32,163 nt of DNA from Burkholderiales bacterium (GTDB lineage Bacteria > Pseudomonadota > Gammaproteobacteria > Burkholderiales > Burkholderiaceae_D), in contig JACQDW010000075.1 in the NCBI GenBank assembly GCA_016200845.1, positions 1-32,163 on the forward strand, written 5' to 3'. The notes under the pieces were generated by a model. It was not told the origin of the DNA, made no database searches, and saw only the letters and a list, made by a program, of their open reading frames with translations. The position numbers and the translations under genes are program-made. Numbering within the stretch: position 1 is the first letter of the stretch; each line of letters begins with the position of its first letter. This document shows positions 16,642-23,768 of this stretch, in pieces.

Positions 16642-17142
16642 TTACCCGTAAGTCTTCGCCAGTTCATCGCCAAACGGCTCTAACAGCTCTACGAAGATGG
16701 CGGCATGCTGCGGATATTGCTTGCGCACGAACTCCGCCAGCTTTTGCACCACTTCCATCGCAGTTGCTAACTCCGAGGTTTCCGGCAACAAGCGCTTAGA
16801 TGCGCTGATGGTCTTATTGAATGCATCAGCCAGACTGGCCAGCAACTGCACCTTAGTGACGGGGTTGATCTTGGTGTCACGCGTCAGTTCTTCCATACTG
16901 CTTTGGTACTGCGTGACCAAGCCCGCCAGCATCTGACGGCCAATGTCCTCAATGCAGCCACCCGCCATCAACTGCGCAGCCTGCGCCTTGTCCCAGTCGT
17001 CACCTTGTTCACAGGCCGCCGACTTCCAGCGTGAGGCAGTGCCATATGACACGCCCACTTTTAACGCGGCGACCTCAAGGGATAAGCGATCAAACACATA
17101 AGCGCGTCTTACCTTGTCGCGGATTTCAGGTGGATGCGCCAT
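16642..17142 (-). CDS. Small terminase-like protein, Mu gp27-like (DUF1804)
   Basis: A 166-residue protein with an N-terminal helix-turn-helix (RDKVRRAYVFDRLSLEVAAL, then KVGVSYGTASRWK) followed by a helical oligomerisation region. This is DUF1804, found directly upstream of the large terminase in transposable phages and thought to be the small terminase that recognises phage DNA. The start overlaps the previous stop (TAATG). Confidence 0.85.
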   Translation of the reverse strand: MAHPPEIRDKVRRAYVFDRLSLEVAALKVGVSYGTASRWKSAACEQGDDWDKAQAAQLMAGGCIEDIGRQMLAGLVTQYQSSMEELTRDTKINPVTKVQLLASLADAFNKTISASKRLLPETSELATAMEVVQKLAEFVRKQYPQHAAIFVELLEPFGDELAKTYG

Positions 17143-17342
17143 TACAGACCCAACTTGAATTTAGCCGCCAAAATGCCGGCAGTCACAATCGCGCCCGAGA
17201 CTGCGCCCGAAGCCGCACCATACAGCGCCGCTTGTTTCTTAAAGTTGCTCATCTGCGCGTCAATCGCATCGACCTTTTGATCGATCTTGCGCAGCAAGGC
17301 CAATTCTTCACTCACTGGTTTATTCTCTGGGGTTGTGCTCAT
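17142..17342 (-). CDS. Small membrane protein with Ala/Gly-rich segment
   Basis: A 66-residue protein. Residues 1-35 are charged and helical (SEELALLRKIDQKVDAIDAQ). Residues about 40-62 form one hydrophobic segment (LYGAASGAVSGAIVTAGILAA). It has the form of the gp26-type or second-holin-like proteins between the DUF2730 gene and terminase. Both ends overlap neighbours, so it is an integral operon member. The precise role is unknown. Confidence 0.7.
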   Translation of the reverse strand: MSTTPENKPVSEELALLRKIDQKVDAIDAQMSNFKKQAALYGAASGAVSGAIVTAGILAAKFKLGL

Positions 17343-17641
17343 GGCTTATCGGCTTTCTTGTCTAGTTTGTCGGTCATGCGATCAATCTTGGTATTGATAC
17401 TGTTTAAGGCTTCCAGCAATTCTTTCTTGCCGTCATTCACTTCGGTTTTCTGGGCAAAGTTCAGAGCAGAACTCAACTGGTAAGCGTGAAACTCGTTCGT
17501 CAGCGTGGTATTTTTAGTTTTGAGGCTGTCGATTTCCGCTTGCTGGCGCGTCATCCACTGACGCACAAAAAACGCCAGGCACAACATGAGCACGTTAAAT
17601 AAACCCAGCACAACGACGCCTGGCGATATCTCAACGCTCAT
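17339..17641 (-). CDS. DUF2730 membrane-anchored coiled-coil protein, Mu gp25-like
   Basis: A 100-residue protein with an N-terminal transmembrane segment (VVVLGLFNVLMLCLAFFV) and a long coiled coil rich in Lys, Thr and Leu (QAEIDSLKTKNTTLTNEF and SINTKIDRMTDKLDKK). It belongs by appearance to DUF2730, which occupies this place in Mu-like phages after the spanins. It is probably inner-membrane anchored with the coil in one compartment. The function is not established. Confidence 0.78.
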   Translation of the reverse strand: MSVEISPGVVVLGLFNVLMLCLAFFVRQWMTRQQAEIDSLKTKNTTLTNEFHAYQLSSALNFAQKTEVNDGKKELLEALNSINTKIDRMTDKLDKKADKP

Positions 17642-17861
17642 AGAATTCTTTCTCTTTTCGCGCCTGACAAGTGATGCAGCGCTGACAGCCAGGCATGGCC
17701 TTGCGGCGTTTTAACGGAATATCCTCGCCGCAGTCCTGGCACTCGGTGGCGCTGTCGGCCACGGTCTTGCCCGTTAAAGCGGCGCGTTGCGCTTGCGCGG
17801 CCAAGGCGCGTTCGCGTGTTTTTTCTTCAAGCTCGCTGGCTCGGTCAAAAATGTCAGTCAT
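17631..17861 (-). CDS. TraR/DksA-type zinc finger protein
   Basis: A 76-residue protein with a C4 zinc finger, CQDCGEDIPLKRRKAMPGCQ then RCITC, near the C-terminus and a charged helix at the N-terminus. This matches the short TraR/DksA family that binds the RNA polymerase secondary channel. A copy in the late operon of Mu-like phages is usual and may tune host transcription late in infection. It overlaps both neighbours by a few bases. Confidence 0.87.
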   Translation of the reverse strand: MTDIFDRASELEEKTRERALAAQAQRAALTGKTVADSATECQDCGEDIPLKRRKAMPGCQRCITCQARKEKEFYER

Positions 17862-18378
17862 GCTTGATGGAGGTAGATGGCTTAGGTGGATAGAAGTCGA
17901 TCAGGGCTTTGTATCTGGCGCGACAGACTTCATATTGTTCTTTGGCGTTTTCGATCCAGAGCGCGACGTCGGTATCGGTGGCAATGGCTTCATCTCCTGT
18001 GTCAACGCTGGAGAGGGGCGCGGGCATTCCTGCAGGGTCACTTCCTTGATCGCTGCTGTTGAGCACGCGCACAAGATCAGCGTTAAAACAAGTGCGGTTA
18101 GTCGCGACTTTAACGACTTCATGCTGCTTCCTTTCTTTCAGATCTTGCAGGTCTTCTTCGGCAAGTCGAAGCCTGACGGTAAGTGATTCAGCCAAAGCGC
18201 TCGCTTTAATCAGGCGATCTTTGCCTGCAATGGCGGTGGCGTCGAGTTCCGCTTTATGCCCCGCCTTTAACAGCGCGATGTCGGATTCCAGGCGATCCGC
18301 CTTCCACGTCATCAAGCCCAATCCAACGGTAAGAACGACGCAAAGGACAGCTAAAGGCTTCTGAAAATCGGGCATCAT
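17854..18378 (-). CDS. Rz-like i-spanin
   Basis: About 174 residues starting MMPDFQKPLAVLCVVLTVGL, with an N-terminal membrane anchor (about residues 7-25) followed by a long helical periplasmic domain (DIALLKAGHKAELDATAI, RLRLAEEDLQDLKERK). The start overlaps the transglycosylase stop (ATGA). Rz proteins bridge to an outer-membrane lipoprotein and fuse the membranes at the last step of lysis. The Rz1 gene is embedded in this one, which is the strongest support. Confidence 0.82.
   Translation of the reverse strand: MMPDFQKPLAVLCVVLTVGLGLMTWKADRLESDIALLKAGHKAELDATAIAGKDRLIKASALAESLTVRLRLAEEDLQDLKERKQHEVVKVATNRTCFNADLVRVLNSSDQGSDPAGMPAPLSSVDTGDEAIATDTDVALWIENAKEQYEVCRARYKALIDFYPPKPSTSIKHD
17901..18122 (-). 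CDS. Rz1-like o-spanin lipoprotein, nested inside Rz
   Basis: A 73-residue protein in another frame, entirely within the Rz gene. It begins MKSLKSRLTALVLTLILCAC; the lipobox is LCAC with the modified cysteine at residue 20. The mature part is short and Pro-rich (CPRPSPALTQEMKPLPPIPT). An embedded Pro-rich lipoprotein is the standard Rz1 design. The stretch 18109-18115 carries one of the repeated heptamers and is read in two frames here. Confidence 0.85.
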   Translation of the reverse strand: MKSLKSRLTALVLTLILCACSTAAIKEVTLQECPRPSPALTQEMKPLPPIPTSRSGSKTPKNNMKSVAPDTKP

Positions 18379-19004
18379 GGATGCACCTCGTTTGTGCAAG
18401 AGCCTTGTCCCCACAACGCATAGCGCGGCTCATACTTGAACAAGATGCGCCTTGGATAGTCCCGATTTTCTGTAAAGTTGGCTGCAGAGCGACCCGCATT
18501 TACTCGCTCTACAACGCTGAAATAGCGACGCGAATCAAGCCCCAAGCTTGATGCGTGCTTTTGATCGCGATAAACCCAGCCAAGACCGCCGTTATAGGCG
18601 GACAAGGCCATAGCCATGCGGTGACACGGGTTTACCGCAGTGATTTGTTGATAGAGCCAGCGGTCGTACTGCACCAGGGAGCGCATCGCCCATGTGGGAT
18701 TACTGGGCTGGCAGTCGATAACGCTGATTTTATTTTTGCTGCACCACCATTGCGCGGTGGACGGCATAAACTGCGCCATGCCTTGTGCACCGACACGGGA
18801 AACCGCCTGCGGGTTCCAGCCGCTTTCCTGCTGTATCTGCGCCGCGAATGTCGCAACAGGCGCATCCAAGCCCCACTCAGCGTGTGCAACACGGATAAGT
18901 GGGGCGCGATAGCTTACTGCTGCGGGAGGTATTTGTTGAGCGATTGCCACTTGTGTCATCGACCAAGCGGAAACACAGGCGAGAAGGGTAAGCAGCCAGC
19001 GCAT
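18375..19004 (-). CDS. Lytic transglycosylase-type endolysin (SLT domain)
   Basis: A 209-residue protein with a signal sequence (MRWLLTLLACVSAWSMTQVA, cut near residues 22-23) and an SLT domain. The catalytic glutamate is E60 in AAQIQQESGWNPQAVSRVGA, followed by QGMAQFMPSTAQW and ALSAYNGGLGWVYR. It would cleave peptidoglycan glycan strands in the periplasm. The signal sequence suggests export through Sec, with the holin controlling timing less strictly than for a cytoplasmic endolysin. It lies between the holin and the Rz/Rz1 genes in a lysis cassette. Confidence 0.92.
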   Translation of the reverse strand: MRWLLTLLACVSAWSMTQVAIAQQIPPAAVSYRAPLIRVAHAEWGLDAPVATFAAQIQQESGWNPQAVSRVGAQGMAQFMPSTAQWWCSKNKISVIDCQPSNPTWAMRSLVQYDRWLYQQITAVNPCHRMAMALSAYNGGLGWVYRDQKHASSLGLDSRRYFSVVERVNAGRSAANFTENRDYPRRILFKYEPRYALWGQGSCTNEVHP

Positions 19005-19005
19005 C

Positions 19006-19356
19006 TTATGCGCCCAGACCGATGGCGATCATGAATGCCGCTACGATCACTGCCCGGCGTATCTGGGCTATCGCAAACAGCATGTCGTTTTGCAACTGAC
19101 AATCCAGATCGAACAGCAGGCCACCGCCCTCAATGTCGCGTTCGTCTTCATCATCCTTCGGATAGAAGCGATCCGGGCGCGCATAGGGAAACAAAGAACG
19201 ATCCAGCCAATAGCCGCCAAAGCCACCCATTGCGATCAGGTTGAGCTTGTACAAACTGACTGCCAGCTGCTGCGGATAGAAGAAGAAAATCAACACCGAC
19301 AGCGCCAGAGCAATCAGCAGCCAGTCCATCATGCGAATTTTAAGTAGAAATTTCAC
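19006..19356 (-). CDS. Putative holin
   Basis: A 116-residue membrane protein starting at GTG 19356 behind GGGAG. Two hydrophobic segments at about residues 10-27 and 31-50 are followed by a charged loop (PDRFYPKDDEDERDIEGG) and a third, at about residues 98-115 (AVIVAAFMIAIGLGA). It is the first gene of the lysis cassette, directly after the putative late promoter, so a holin role is likely although no single signature proves it. Confidence 0.75.
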   Translation of the reverse strand: MKFLLKIRMMDWLLIALALSVLIFFFYPQQLAVSLYKLNLIAMGGFGGYWLDRSLFPYARPDRFYPKDDEDERDIEGGGLLFDLDCQLQNDMLFAIAQIRRAVIVAAFMIAIGLGA

Positions 19357-19436
19357 AGCACACTCCCAGAGGTCATTGGTTAAAAATGAACTGATACAGC
19401 TCAGTAGATGCCAATGTAAGTGGAGCGCGGAAACGA

Positions 19437-19461
19437 CTAAAGGCTGACGCGTGTCAGCAGT
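19437..19461 (-). promoter_or_regulatory. Putative late promoter/activator site before lysis cassette
   Basis: The second copy of the 25-base element, 22 of 25 positions identical to 11014-11038, with the core CTGAC-N4-GTCAG at 19444-19457 and CTTTAG in the -10 position on the minus strand. It lies in the 149-base gap between the activator gene and the holin, in the place of Mu's P-lys. Conservation of just this block, while the surrounding bases differ, points to a protein-binding site. Confidence 0.68.
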
Positions 19462-19505
19462 GCTTTAATTGAGAGGGAATTTTATTGCAGGAAGAACGAA
19501 AGAGC

Positions 19506-19949
19506 TTAGATCAAGCTCATTTGGCGGGGATCAACGGCGCTGGTTTCTGTACCAGTGGTTTTGAGAATGCGCCAGATAGTACGCTCATGAATGTGCGGTG
19601 TAAACTGTCGTGTGATCTTGGCGACGGCGGCGCGGGCGGATAATTTGTCACGCATAGTCAGGTGATCAAACTCATTCAATATCTGGCGATTGCGCAAAAT
19701 AATCATGGCACGGCGGCAAGTCGGCACGGTGAAGGGGTCACTGCCAAAGAAGCGCAGCATCTTCTCTGCACCTTCGCGTCCCACGATGGCGGCCATTTTT
19801 TCCAGACTGGTAGCGCTGTGGTAGAGATTGATCGCTGTGCCGCCATGTGCATCGATCAAGCGCAAGGCATTGACCAAGCCCACCAGGGCAATCAATTTTT
19901 GTGCTGTCATCGGCAAATGTGCCAAGGCTGGATCGATCTCTTGCATCAT
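19506..19949 (-). CDS. Mor/C-family late transcription activator
   Basis: A 147-residue protein of the Mor family. The N-terminal dimerisation part includes PMTAQKLIALVGLVNALRLI and a central beta-type stretch (GGTAINLY). The C-terminal helix-turn-helix lies at about residues 107-135 (ARAAVAKITRQFTPHIHERT, then IWRILK). Such proteins bind inverted repeats upstream of -10 elements and recruit RNA polymerase. It is the last early/middle gene and lies just before the lysis promoter, the position of C in Mu. It should act at the two shared elements described here. Confidence 0.88.
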   Translation of the reverse strand: MMQEIDPALAHLPMTAQKLIALVGLVNALRLIDAHGGTAINLYHSATSLEKMAAIVGREGAEKMLRFFGSDPFTVPTCRRAMIILRNRQILNEFDHLTMRDKLSARAAVAKITRQFTPHIHERTIWRILKTTGTETSAVDPRQMSLI

Positions 19950-20380
19950 CCTGTTTTCCTCCCGTGCCTTTGCGCGTCATAATTTAACGCTGCAATAATT
20001 TTCATTAACTGAGCGGCGTCGCACCATTCGATACGATCCACTTTGCAAATGCGCTTCGCCATACCGTCGGCATACGACCAAGGGCGCTGTGCTTCTGCCA
20101 GTTGCGCTTCGATCTTGGCGATCAGGCTGGCCTTGTCTTTTTTAACGACAGGCGCTGAGCGTTCAGCCTTCTTCGCCTTCACCTTAAAGCCTAGCTTTTT
20201 GAAATGATCCAGCAGCGCCTTGCGGCCTTGCCACGTCAGGTCTTTACTGGAAGTCTTCCCTGTGACCTGCAGCAGCAAGGCGCGATAGGTGTCATCATCC
20301 AGCGCCAATTGCACTTTGGCGATATGGATTTGCGCCAGTTCGGCTTTGCGCAGTTGGTCGGCGGTTTTCAAGGGTTTCAT
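19946..20380 (-). CDS. gemA: Regulatory protein GemA, Mu gp16-like
   Basis: A 144-residue protein matching the GemA (DUF1018) pattern: AQIHIAKVQLALDDDTYRAL, LLQVTGKTSSKDLTWQGRKA, LLDHFKKLGFK, then a basic linker and a C-terminal part with ICKVDRIEWCDAAQLMKIIA. In Mu, Gem affects host gene expression and gyrase or replication functions, though the mechanism is unclear. The stop overlaps the activator start (ATGA), so the two are coupled. Confidence 0.88.
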   Translation of the reverse strand: MKPLKTADQLRKAELAQIHIAKVQLALDDDTYRALLLQVTGKTSSKDLTWQGRKALLDHFKKLGFKVKAKKAERSAPVVKKDKASLIAKIEAQLAEAQRPWSYADGMAKRICKVDRIEWCDAAQLMKIIAALNYDAQRHGRKTG

Positions 20381-20382
20381 AA

Positions 20383-20796
20383 TTAAAACCCTACCTTTAC
20401 CAATTCGAGGTTCTGGTTGTTTTTTTCAAAGTGCCGACGCAATGATTTAACGCTATTCCAGCTCGGCATTAACATCGTGTGCTTTTTGTTTATCTCTACC
20501 AGTCTCGCTTTTGGACACCGCTTACCACCCCATATTTTTATCAGGTCTGCCCGCGTTTTCGCAGAGTGGATGAAAGACGATTTTGGACAAAAAAATCTCT
20601 TGCCTTCCTCGCTGTCATTCACCATCCACTTACCGCACCACTGGCCATTCACGTAAGTCATGATGGTGTATTTAAATGTCTTAACACGTTCAACGCGCAA
20701 ATTGACCTTAAAGCCGTCAATCATCATTTCAACATGTCCCCACGAGCCAGAAAGCTCAGCTTCAACTTGTTCCCATTGTTCTTTTGTGATCGTCAT
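20383..20796 (-). CDS. Hypothetical early protein
   Basis: A 137-residue protein. The open frame reaches further upstream, but MTITKEQWEQVEAELSGSWG at ATG 20796 has an AAAGG ribosome site, so I start it there. The middle part contains a repeated Lys/aromatic pattern (VNLRVERVKTFKYTIMTYVN, GQWCGKWMVND) and a C-terminal basic part that looks nucleic-acid-like. It sits between HU and GemA and is somewhat richer in A+T than its neighbours, so it may be a later acquisition. I do not recognise the function. Confidence 0.7.
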   Translation of the reverse strand: MTITKEQWEQVEAELSGSWGHVEMMIDGFKVNLRVERVKTFKYTIMTYVNGQWCGKWMVNDSEEGKRFFCPKSSFIHSAKTRADLIKIWGGKRCPKARLVEINKKHTMLMPSWNSVKSLRRHFEKNNQNLELVKVGF

Positions 20797-20846
20797 ATCT
20801 ATAACCTTTCGGCTGCTCATCAGTGCAAGGCCACCACGGCTTGCAG

Positions 20847-20869
20847 ACAAAGCGGCTAGGCCGCTTTGT
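20847..20869 (-). terminator. Hairpin downstream of HU gene
   Basis: A perfect 10-bp stem, ACAAAGCGGC (20847-20856) with GCCGCTTTGT (20860-20869), and a 3-base loop. It lies 16 bases after the HU stop. The following minus-strand bases (CTGCAAGC) are not a U-run, so it may be a processing or stability hairpin, or a weak terminator before the next early gene. Confidence 0.5.
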
Positions 20870-20884
20870 TTCGCTTCTTGATAC

Positions 20885-21160
20885 TTACCCTGCGGCTGCT
20901 TCTTTTAACGCCTTGGCGGCGCTAAATTTAGGCGTGCGCTTGGCGGCGATGTCGATACTTGCGCCAGTCGCTGGATTGCGGCCTTTACGTGCGGCGCGTT
21001 CGCTGGCGCTAAACTTGCCCAGATCGGTGATGGCAATTTCATGCCCGGCGCGGACGGTGTCCAGCACCGTTGTCACCAGGACGTTTAAAACAGATTCGGC
21101 TTGCGCCTTGGTAACGTCTGCGGATTCGGCTAAGTGCTTGATCAATTCTTGCTTGTTCAT
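20885..21160 (-). CDS. Phage-encoded HU-family DNA-binding protein
   Basis: About 91 residues starting MNKQELIKHLAESADVTKAQ at ATG 21160, with GGAG just upstream. It has the HU/IHF features: the helical dimer base, the AITDLGKFSASERAARKGRN strand and the PATGASIDIAAK arm region with the GRNPATG motif. It bends DNA non-specifically and could help assemble the transpososome, or condense phage DNA, in place of host HU/IHF. It is in the early/middle operon between DUF3164 and GemA. Confidence 0.93.
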   Translation of the reverse strand: MNKQELIKHLAESADVTKAQAESVLNVLVTTVLDTVRAGHEIAITDLGKFSASERAARKGRNPATGASIDIAAKRTPKFSAAKALKEAAAG

Positions 21161-21295
21161 GTGTTGCTCCATTACGTTAAAAAGTTAAATAAAGTGACCA
21201 CTGTCGCGGGTCGGGCGGTGCACCACGTTTTACCGCTTGCACTGACACTGTTTTTTCTGGCTAAGCCACCTGTGCCTGGGCTGCTACAGCACAAC

Positions 21296-21925
21296 CTATA
21301 AAGCAGCCATGTCGAGCGGGATGGCTTCATATTGATCCGTATCGTCGGCGCGGCGCTTGTAGAAGCGCACGTATTGCTTGCTGCCGACCACCTGCACCGA
21401 TTCGCCTATGGCTTTCATGGCGTTTTTCCAGCGCTCATCTTCTATTTCAAGGCGACGCAAGCCCAAGATACGGCCATGATTCAGATTGCCTTCCTGATCG
21501 GTCTTGAATGCGTCTTGCACCAGGACTTGGATTTCCGGGCTGGAGCCTTGCGACCACTCGTTAATGCATTCATCGATCAGGGATTTAGCCGCTTGCAAGC
21601 GTTCGTCAAACTGGATGCTTTCGCTCACGGCAAACTGCACCTTGAACTGTCCGTCGAAAGAAAACAGGGTGACATTGCCTTTCTTGCCGCCCAGCTTGGT
21701 GTCGTACTGCTCTGCGCTCATATCCACAAACGCAGCGATATCACCGAAGGTGCTAGCCTTGAATTTCGCCAAGGCTTCATTGACAGCCACTGCTTTAGCG
21801 ATCAATTCCTGCACCAGCTGGTCACGCGCCTTATCGATGGGCTTGACTAGCGATTCAGGCACCAAGCGGCCTTGCGCGTCCTGCATGTAGCCTGGTGGTA
21901 GTTCGAATTGTGTTGCTGTATTCAT
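21296..21925 (-). CDS. DUF3164 family early protein
   Basis: A 209-residue protein with typical DUF3164 stretches: ELPPGYMQDAQGRLVPESLV at the start, KFKASTFGDIAAFVDMSAEQ, then GKKGNVTLFSFDGQFKVQFA and a C-terminal ERWKNAMKAIGESVQVVGSK. The family is very common in the early region of transposable phages, in the area where Mu has Gam, but its biochemical role is not established. It is preceded by a small Pro-rich gene. Confidence 0.85.
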   Translation of the reverse strand: MNTATQFELPPGYMQDAQGRLVPESLVKPIDKARDQLVQELIAKAVAVNEALAKFKASTFGDIAAFVDMSAEQYDTKLGGKKGNVTLFSFDGQFKVQFAVSESIQFDERLQAAKSLIDECINEWSQGSSPEIQVLVQDAFKTDQEGNLNHGRILGLRRLEIEDERWKNAMKAIGESVQVVGSKQYVRFYKRRADDTDQYEAIPLDMAAL

Positions 21926-21951
21926 GCGTTACTCCTGTTCTGATTGATTAG

Positions 21952-22068
21952 TTACACATCGGTCGGGCCGATGGGGATCGGGAATTTCTTTGTTTGCTGC
22001 TCTTGTTGCGGGGACTTCTCTTCTTTATCCGGCGGCGGCCACGGATAGTGCGGCTCAAAATTGCTCAT
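21952..22068 (-). CDS. 38-residue Pro-rich small protein
   Basis: A short gene with an excellent ribosome site (AAGGAGG, seven bases before ATG 22068) and an ATGA overlap with the upstream gene. It encodes MSNFEPHYPWPPPDKEEKSP, then QQEQQTKKFPIPIGPTDV. It has no membrane segment and is probably mostly disordered. The strong translation signal makes it a real gene. I know no function; it may be an inhibitor or adaptor peptide. Confidence 0.72.
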   Translation of the reverse strand: MSNFEPHYPWPPPDKEEKSPQQEQQTKKFPIPIGPTDV

Positions 22069-22619
22069 GCTTCCTCCTTATTTCTGGGTTTCAGGTTTAA
22101 CGCTTGACGTACGCTGTCCGGCATCGCCGTTCTTATCGCCGGAATATCCAACTTGGAAAAACCTTGCGACACCTCTTGACGATGGCTTCCTTCGCCAGCG
22201 ATTCCTTTGCGTTGATTCTCTTTAGCCTGTTCCTGCCGGGCTTCCAATTTTTCTGAAGCGCCGATCAAGACCTGGAGCAAATAACCGTGCGTTTTTAACG
22301 GCAGTTGCAAATTGCCTCGGCTGGCCAACACGGTTTCAATCGCCAACTTCCAACTCTCACGCGGTGCGGCATAATGCTGGCCGTTGCGTGTGATCTTGCC
22401 AGCCTGAACCATAGGAATTAACTCTTCCAACAGCACTGCGACACGATCAAAACTCAGGCTGCGCTTAGCAGGCCGGAATAACGCGAGGTATTGAATCAAG
22501 GCCTTACCCAGCGTTAAATCCATGCCCATCGCAGCCGCAATGGCGGAACGGGCGGCGTCATGGTTGATCATCGCGTCCAAGCTCATTTCTGCGCCGCAGG
22601 CGGGGCAAGCGGTACGCAT
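22065..22619 (-). CDS. Conserved early protein with N-terminal zinc-finger motif
   Basis: 184 residues starting MRTACPACGAEMSLDAMINH at ATG 22619; I prefer this start because the family begins with a CxxC zinc knuckle and because GGGGA lies upstream. The rest is helical, with AMGMDLTLGKALIQYLALFR, PAKRSLSFDRVAVLLEELIP and LPLKTHGYLLQVLIGASEKL, and a basic, Gln-rich C-terminal part. It resembles a conserved protein of B3-like phages of unknown function, probably nucleic-acid binding. Confidence 0.72.
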   Translation of the reverse strand: MRTACPACGAEMSLDAMINHDAARSAIAAAMGMDLTLGKALIQYLALFRPAKRSLSFDRVAVLLEELIPMVQAGKITRNGQHYAAPRESWKLAIETVLASRGNLQLPLKTHGYLLQVLIGASEKLEARQEQAKENQRKGIAGEGSHRQEVSQGFSKLDIPAIRTAMPDSVRQALNLKPRNKEEA

Positions 22620-22620
22620 G

Positions 22621-22797
22621 CTATTCCCCACACACTTTGACAACTGAGCCAACAGAGCCGAGGCCAGTCTCAATTTGCACATCAACGACTTCTTCCCAGC
22701 GCTGCTCTTGGATTTCAAAACTTATGTCTGTCACCAAATAGACCGGGTAGTAATGCGGAAACTTCGCCAGTTCCAGTATCAATTCACCGACTGTCAT
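22621..22797 (-). CDS. 58-residue hypothetical protein
   Basis: A complete small gene from ATG 22797 to TAG 22621 that fills the gap between its neighbours. It encodes MTVGELILELAKFPHYYPVY, LVTDISFEIQEQRWEEVVDV, then QIETGLGSVGSVVKVCGE. The opening matches the 'MTVGELIxxLxxxPxDxxV' pattern of a small phage/plasmid family with a helix followed by beta strands. The function is unknown. It lies three bases after the upstream stop. Confidence 0.72.
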   Translation of the reverse strand: MTVGELILELAKFPHYYPVYLVTDISFEIQEQRWEEVVDVQIETGLGSVGSVVKVCGE

Positions 22798-22799
22798 GA

Positions 22800-23015
22800 T
22801 CAGACGCCTCCCAGTTTGTTTAACTCGGCACGCGCCTCGACGCGACGCATCAACAAGCTCTTGCGTGCAGCCTCTGCTGCTGTTTTGTTGGCGTCCACAT
22901 CCGTTAAATAGTCGCCCAAGGCTTTATATTCTTGGTCGATGACATAGATATGCAATGCGATAGCAGCACGCCGGATGGCGGTCAGCATGGGCTGTACATT
23001 AATTAATGTCCTCAT
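22800..23015 (-). CDS. 71-residue hypothetical early protein
   Basis: A small helical protein (MRTLINVQPMLTAIRRAAIA ... KSLLMRRVEARAELNKLGGV) rich in Ala, Arg and Lys, without a membrane segment. It fits tightly between two other early genes with good spacing. I do not recognise a family. The role is probably regulatory or nucleic-acid associated, judged only from its composition and context. Confidence 0.6.
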   Translation of the reverse strand: MRTLINVQPMLTAIRRAAIALHIYVIDQEYKALGDYLTDVDANKTAAEAARKSLLMRRVEARAELNKLGGV

Positions 23016-23022
23016 GGTGCAC

Positions 23023-23268
23023 CTACGCGGTTTGGGTGGTAAGAACAGCCTTCATTTCCTTGATCGAAAGCCCGCTTTCTTCGTGGGCGCTGATCAACAT
23101 GCTTGCACCGACAGGCAGCCTGCCGTGACGAATCTTGCTGATCACAGGTGGCGCCACTTCCAGCACCCGCGACAAACCCGCATCGTTTTTTAACGTCATG
23201 GTTGCAAGCAGTAAATCAAGAAATGCGTTGTTGTTGCGTACCTGTTCTGCGTTCAATTTCGTTTTCAT
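23023..23268 (-). CDS. Small HTH regulator
   Basis: An 81-residue protein with a Cro/C1-like helix-turn-helix in the middle: DAGLSRVLEVAPPVISKIRH, then GRLPVGASMLISAHEESGLS. The start overlaps the previous stop (ATGA). It is likely a DNA-binding regulator of early genes, distinct from ner and the repressor. The target is unknown. Confidence 0.72.
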   Translation of the reverse strand: MKTKLNAEQVRNNNAFLDLLLATMTLKNDAGLSRVLEVAPPVISKIRHGRLPVGASMLISAHEESGLSIKEMKAVLTTQTA

Positions 23269-23768
23269 GCTGCCTCCTGCGTAGTGTTGATTTGTGGGCC
23301 GCCGACAACTGGCAGCGGCAAGGTAACTTTGTCGATGATTCCGGCTTGTTGGACTGGCGTTGCGTCAACTGCACGCGCCGCCGCTTTTAACGCGTTCTTC
23401 TTTGGCGTCGCTGCTTCCTGAACCAGTGGCTTAGGCTTAAAGGCGCATTGCTGACAGGCTTGCCACTGCATCATTTGCCGTGGGTTGTGGGTCGGCGCTG
23501 CACTGAGCGCATTTTCGCGACAGATGCTGATGCCGACGCTGTGCCCACTGTGGGGGCATTCCATTTGCTCAAAGGTGCGGCGGTAGTCGCGCTCGATGTG
23601 CGCCGTGCTGGCAGCCCCGGTGCCATACGCACCGCAGCCGTTCATCACTTGTGAGAGCTTGGCGCGGCAGATGCCCATCTTCTTTGCGACATCGGCCTTC
23701 GTGCTGTTATCAACCTCACGCTGCAAGCCCTTGAACCAGTCCAAGCCCATGTAGTCACATAACTTCAT
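23265..23768 (-). CDS. Hypothetical early protein with N-terminal HTH and Cys residues
   Basis: 167 residues starting MKLCDYMGLDWFKGLQREVD at ATG 23768, behind GGAG. The N-terminal part contains a helix-turn-helix-like segment (KADVAKKMGICRAKLSQVMN), and the middle has Cys/His residues (MECPHSGHSVGISICRENAL, WQACQQCAFKP) that could hold zinc. The C-terminal part is Ala/Pro-rich. Its start lies inside the end of the preceding gene. It resembles an early protein found in several Mu-like phages; the function is unknown. Confidence 0.68.
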   Translation of the reverse strand: MKLCDYMGLDWFKGLQREVDNSTKADVAKKMGICRAKLSQVMNGCGAYGTGAASTAHIERDYRRTFEQMECPHSGHSVGISICRENALSAAPTHNPRQMMQWQACQQCAFKPKPLVQEAATPKKNALKAAARAVDATPVQQAGIIDKVTLPLPVVGGPQINTTQEAA

